The notes under the pieces are model-generated. The model was not told where the DNA came from and made no database searches. It was given only the letters and a program-made list of their open reading frames with translations. A stretch of DNA of 8,004 bases from Halovenus sp. (GTDB lineage: Archaea; Halobacteriota; Halobacteria; Halobacteriales; Haloarculaceae), in NCBI GenBank assembly GCA_003551945.1, contig PUNZ01000127.1, positions 1 to 8,004 of the forward strand, given 5' to 3'. Positions 5,690 to 8,004 of this stretch are shown in pieces. The position numbers and the translations under genes were made by a program. How positions within the stretch are numbered: the stretch's first letter is position 1; each line of letters begins with the position of its first letter.

Positions 5690-6129
5690 CGGCCTATGTC
5701 TTCGACACGGAACCACTGATTGCCTATTTTTATGACGAACGCGGCGCACAGGAGGTGACCGAGCGGCTTCAGGCAATCGCAAACAACGAGGCAAGCGGAA
5801 CAATCTCTCACGCAACCGCAGTTGAGGTCATCTACAAAATCGCGCGTCTCGAAACAGGTGACCCGAACCATGTGGCACCCGGTGATGCTGAATTTGCAGT
5901 CGGTGAGCGTGATTTACGCATCCTTCGCGGATACGGGCTAACGGTTGAGACGCCATCCTGGAGCGCTGTCGCCCGAATCAAAGGCGCGGGTGGCATTTCA
6001 CTTGGTGATTCGTACGCTGCTGCGTTAGCGCTCGAAGAAGACGCGACACTTGTTGTCGGAGCGGACCCAGAGTTTGCTGACGTTTCTGCTGCTATTGACG
6101 TGTATCACATCCGCGATGCGTCGGTCTGA
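5686..6129 (+). CDS. vapC: PIN-domain ribonuclease toxin (VapC type)
   Basis: 147 residues, full length for the family. PIN domains are Mg/Mn-dependent endoribonucleases; VapC toxins cut specific tRNAs or rRNA and stop translation until bound by the antitoxin. The acidic active-site residues are all present: D7 in VFDTEPLIAYF, E47 in SHATAVEVIYKI, D108 in ISLGDSYAAALAL and D127 in LVVGADPEF, so the enzyme appears intact. An internal acidic stretch at about 57-75 (GDPNHVAPGDAEFAVGERD) is the usual variable region. The start ATG overlaps the antitoxin stop; GAGGAG at 5666-5671 is too far upstream to be a good ribosome site, so coupling is the likely mode. It converges on the MFS gene with 44 bases between stops. 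The target RNA cannot be told from the sequence. Confidence 0.93.
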   Translation: MTAYVFDTEPLIAYFYDERGAQEVTERLQAIANNEASGTISHATAVEVIYKIARLETGDPNHVAPGDAEFAVGERDLRILRGYGLTVETPSWSAVARIKGAGGISLGDSYAAALALEEDATLVVGADPEFADVSAAIDVYHIRDASV

Positions 6130-6173
6130 TACGGGAATAGTTGTTGCCCTGTCGGATGGAAGGCTCCGCAAGC

Positions 6174-7346
6174 TCAGTAACCGAACCCCAGCACCTTGTT
6201 CGCCACGAGCGCAGTAAACGACAGGAAAAAGAGTGCGGCGAGAGTCCCGAACGCAACGTCCCACCCGTACAGGTCGGCAGTAAGCCCAACGCCGACAGAG
6301 CCGGCGGCACCTAAAACCGTGTAAACCGTCCGGACGAGACCAAAGCCTGCCCCGCGTTCTGCCGTTCCAAGCGCTTCCATGAATCGAGGGTCGATGGCAG
6401 AGAAGAAACTTGACCCAACGCCGGCGAGCAACACGCCAAGGAGGACCACAAGGAGTGAGTCACCAATGACGGCTAATCCAATGCCGAAGGCACCGGTCCC
6501 CATTGCCCCCGCAATCGCAGCGTCACGGCCATAGAGGTCTGACAGGCGACCAAGTCCGACTTGTCCAGCGATTCTGATGACGAAAAATCCCGAGAAGGCA
6601 ACGCCAGCGGCAGTTGGCGTCACACCGTGAAAGGAAACGAGAAACTGTGGGAGAAACGAGAGCAAGCCCTGCGCGACGTACGTTCCTGCCGTTGCAATAA
6701 CGAGCGGGAACGCGACGGACGGACGAGAGACCAACTCAACGAGTTGATTCAGTTCGATACGATTCCGAATTGGGACGGCTGGCTTCCGGGGTTCGGTCGG
6801 CCGAACACGCCAGAGAAACAGCACGAAGATAGGAATTCCAACAAGCGCCGTCACCGCAACGGCGGGCCGCCAGCCGTAACGGACACCAATCCAGGCTGAA
6901 ATAACTGGTGCAAGAAGCCCCGCAAGCGGCCCGCCAACGGAGTGAAGCCCAATCGCTGTGCCAAGGTCGTCGAACGTTCTCGAAAGGAGCGTTGTCGCCA
7001 CAGCATAATGCAACCCGGCGACGCCACCGAGGACAACAAGTGCCACGACGAAGAGGTGAAAGACCGGCGAGGCGGCGACGACGGCACTCATCACCGCCGT
7101 GCCACCGACCGCAATCAGAATAACTAACTTCTCTCCATACCGGTCGGCGAGCAACCCGCTGGGAAACTGTGCAAGACCGTACGCCAACCACATCCCAGTC
7201 AGTGCCAGTCCGATGAGCGTGTTCGAAACTGCCAAATCGTCGATGATAAACGGGACGACCGGGCTGATTGCCAACCGCGCAAAATAGGTCACGAAGAAGG
7301 CGAGCAAACACAACACGAGCACGGTATGACGGTACTGCCAGTTCAT
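6174..7346 (-). CDS. Major facilitator superfamily (MFS) transporter
   Basis: 390 residues from the ATG at 7346; a TTG directly before it is in frame but the ATG is preferred. It has about 12 hydrophobic helices over the whole length, as usual for MFS proteins of about 400 residues. The loop-2/3 signature is at 64-73 (GLLADRYGEK, with D68 and R69), with related copies at 266-274 (GRLSDLYGR) and 354-361 (GLTADLYG). Helix 1 begins right after the short N-terminus WQYRHTVLVL. A polar central loop (180-205, RVRPTEPRKPAVPIRNR) separates the two halves. The substrate is unknown: the sequence resembles generic haloarchaeal MFS permeases annotated without substrate. It is divergent from a short-chain dehydrogenase across 97 bases, so import or export linked to that enzyme is possible but unproven. 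No strong TATA is visible; CGAAACC with a weak CTGATACG (minus strand, 7379-7386) might serve. Confidence 0.93.
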   Translation of the reverse strand: MNWQYRHTVLVLCLLAFFVTYFARLAISPVVPFIIDDLAVSNTLIGLALTGMWLAYGLAQFPSGLLADRYGEKLVILIAVGGTAVMSAVVAASPVFHLFVVALVVLGGVAGLHYAVATTLLSRTFDDLGTAIGLHSVGGPLAGLLAPVISAWIGVRYGWRPAVAVTALVGIPIFVLFLWRVRPTEPRKPAVPIRNRIELNQLVELVSRPSVAFPLVIATAGTYVAQGLLSFLPQFLVSFHGVTPTAAGVAFSGFFVIRIAGQVGLGRLSDLYGRDAAIAGAMGTGAFGIGLAVIGDSLLVVLLGVLLAGVGSSFFSAIDPRFMEALGTAERGAGFGLVRTVYTVLGAAGSVGVGLTADLYGWDVAFGTLAALFFLSFTALVANKVLGFGY

Positions 7347-7412
7347 CAACGGTCGTGTCTTCCCTTCCGCTGAGGAGGCGTATCAGTGCGATGGTTTCGC
7401 CGCTGCCCGCCC

Positions 7413-7420
7413 GTTTATGC
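7413..7420 (+). promoter_or_regulatory. TATA box of the short-chain dehydrogenase gene
   Basis: GTTTATGC, centred about 27 bases before the ATG at 7444, fits a leaderless haloarchaeal promoter. It is overlapped by the inverted repeat at 7415-7435. Confidence 0.6.
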
Positions 7421-7435
7421 GTGTTGCTCGCATAA
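7415..7435. promoter_or_regulatory. 7+7 perfect inverted repeat on the dehydrogenase promoter (candidate operator)
   Basis: TTATGCG (7415-7421) and CGCATAA (7429-7435) are perfect reverse complements with a 7-base spacer. The left arm overlaps the TATA element and the right arm ends 8 bases before the ATG. The site also lies 69-89 bases upstream of the divergent MFS start and might coordinate both genes. No regulator gene is adjacent in the window. Confidence 0.5.
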
Positions 7436-7443
7436 CTCATTGT

Positions 7444-8004
7444 ATGTCCGTCTCATTCGATTTTCATGACAGAACTGTCCTCGTAACTGGCGTCGGCGGC
7501 GCACTCGGAAGCGCAGTTGCCGAAGCGTTCCTCGATGCTGGAGCAACCGTCTGTGGTGCGGATATCGTCGACCCTGACGATGGTGACTCTCTGCTTTCTG
7601 ACCCAGAGCGACTGGATTATTACCAGGGAGATTTCACCGACGAAGCTGTCGTTGCCGAAACCCTCGACACCATCGAGCAAAATCACGGCGGACTCGACCA
7701 TCTCGCAAATATCGCGGGGACGTGGAAAGGCGGCAATCCAATTCACGAAACCGAACTCTCGACGTTCGATATGCTTTTTGACGTCAATCTCAAGACGATG
7801 TTTCTCGCCTCGAAACACGCACTCCCACTCCTGCAGGAGCGCGAAGGAACCGTTGTGAGCGTCTCCGCTCGGTCCTCGCTGGAAGGTGGGTCGGGCGATG
7901 GTATCTACCGGGCAAGCAAGGCTGGTGTTCGGTTACTGACGGAGACGATTGCCGAAGAGAATCGTGGAACCGTGCGGGCCAATGCCGTCATGCCGAGCGT
8001 CATC
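7444..8004 (+). CDS. Short-chain dehydrogenase/reductase (SDR), C-terminus beyond the window
   Basis: 187 residues are visible with no stop before the window end; classical SDRs are about 250 residues, so roughly 60 are missing. A Rossmann start is at 11-22 (TVLVTGVGGALG, a TGxxGxxG cofactor motif); D40 at the end of strand 2 suggests NAD(H) over NADP(H). NIAG is at 89-92 (usual NNAG), the structural Asn is N115 in FDVNLK, and the catalytic pair is Y155-K159 (YRASK), followed by the helix AGVRLLTETIAEE and RANAVMPSVI. The catalytic serine is probably S141 in VSVSARSS, one residue further from Tyr than in the commonest spacing (14 instead of 13); S144 and S145 are alternatives. The substrate is unknown. 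The TATA element at 7413-7420 fixes this start. It is divergent from an MFS transporter. Confidence 0.94.
   Translation, partial: MSVSFDFHDRTVLVTGVGGALGSAVAEAFLDAGATVCGADIVDPDDGDSLLSDPERLDYYQGDFTDEAVVAETLDTIEQNHGGLDHLANIAGTWKGGNPIHETELSTFDMLFDVNLKTMFLASKHALPLLQEREGTVVSVSARSSLEGGSGDGIYRASKAGVRLLTETIAEENRGTVRANAVMPSVI

Noticed and set aside
6130..6173. Possible terminator hairpin between the convergent toxin and MFS genes
   Set aside because: Only a 4-base stem (CGGA/TCCG) and no T-tract; nothing supportable.
7347..7349. TTG start for the MFS transporter
   Set aside because: An ATG follows immediately in frame and is the more likely start.

Overview
The window comes from a halophilic archaeon (class Halobacteria). 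The proteins are strongly acidic, promoters are archaeal TATA boxes sitting about 25-30 bases before the start codon (typical of leaderless haloarchaeal mRNAs), one secreted protein carries a Tat signal plus lipobox, and several proteins belong to families I know only or mainly from haloarchaea (HVO_2922/amphi-Trp type, DUF7509 type). The genus cannot be fixed from the sequence. Base composition is uneven: a hand-counted 60-base sample of the copper ATPase gene (1201-1260) is 43/60 G+C, against 24/60 in the lipoprotein gene (4561-4620).

Layout. On the left, two minus-strand genes: a 215-residue protein with an amphi-Trp-like domain and two tandem DUF1508 repeats (11-658), and a CPC-type copper-translocating P-type ATPase (725-3196) with the double metal-binding N-terminus of the FixI/CcoI/CopA2 subgroup. 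Its TATA box lies at the centre of a 22-base near-perfect palindrome. In the middle, a divergent pair: a DUF7509-type protein (minus, 3319-3906) and a small winged-helix regulator (plus, 4014-4421), which share a 107-base spacer with a perfect 9+9 inverted repeat. Then, all on the plus strand, come an orphan Tat lipoprotein (4478-4933), a small cupin (4998-5336) and a VapBC-type toxin-antitoxin operon (AbrB antitoxin 5399-5689, PIN toxin 5686-6129, ATGA overlap) with its own promoter palindrome. On the right, an MFS transporter (minus, 6174-7346) is divergent from a short-chain dehydrogenase that runs off the window (plus, 7444 onward), again with an inverted repeat on the TATA box.

How it fits together. 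No large multi-gene pathway is visible; this is a mosaic of small, independently promoted units. The unifying observation is regulatory: nearly every promoter carries a distinct inverted repeat at or next to the TATA element, which suggests control by several different dimeric repressors or activators. Two of these have an obvious candidate regulator next door (the winged-helix protein and the AbrB antitoxin); the others do not. The DUF7509-type/winged-helix pair is the least understood unit, and its enzyme-like motifs make it the best candidate for new biology. No RNA genes, insertion sequences, CRISPR arrays or gene-free stretches over 300 bases were seen.
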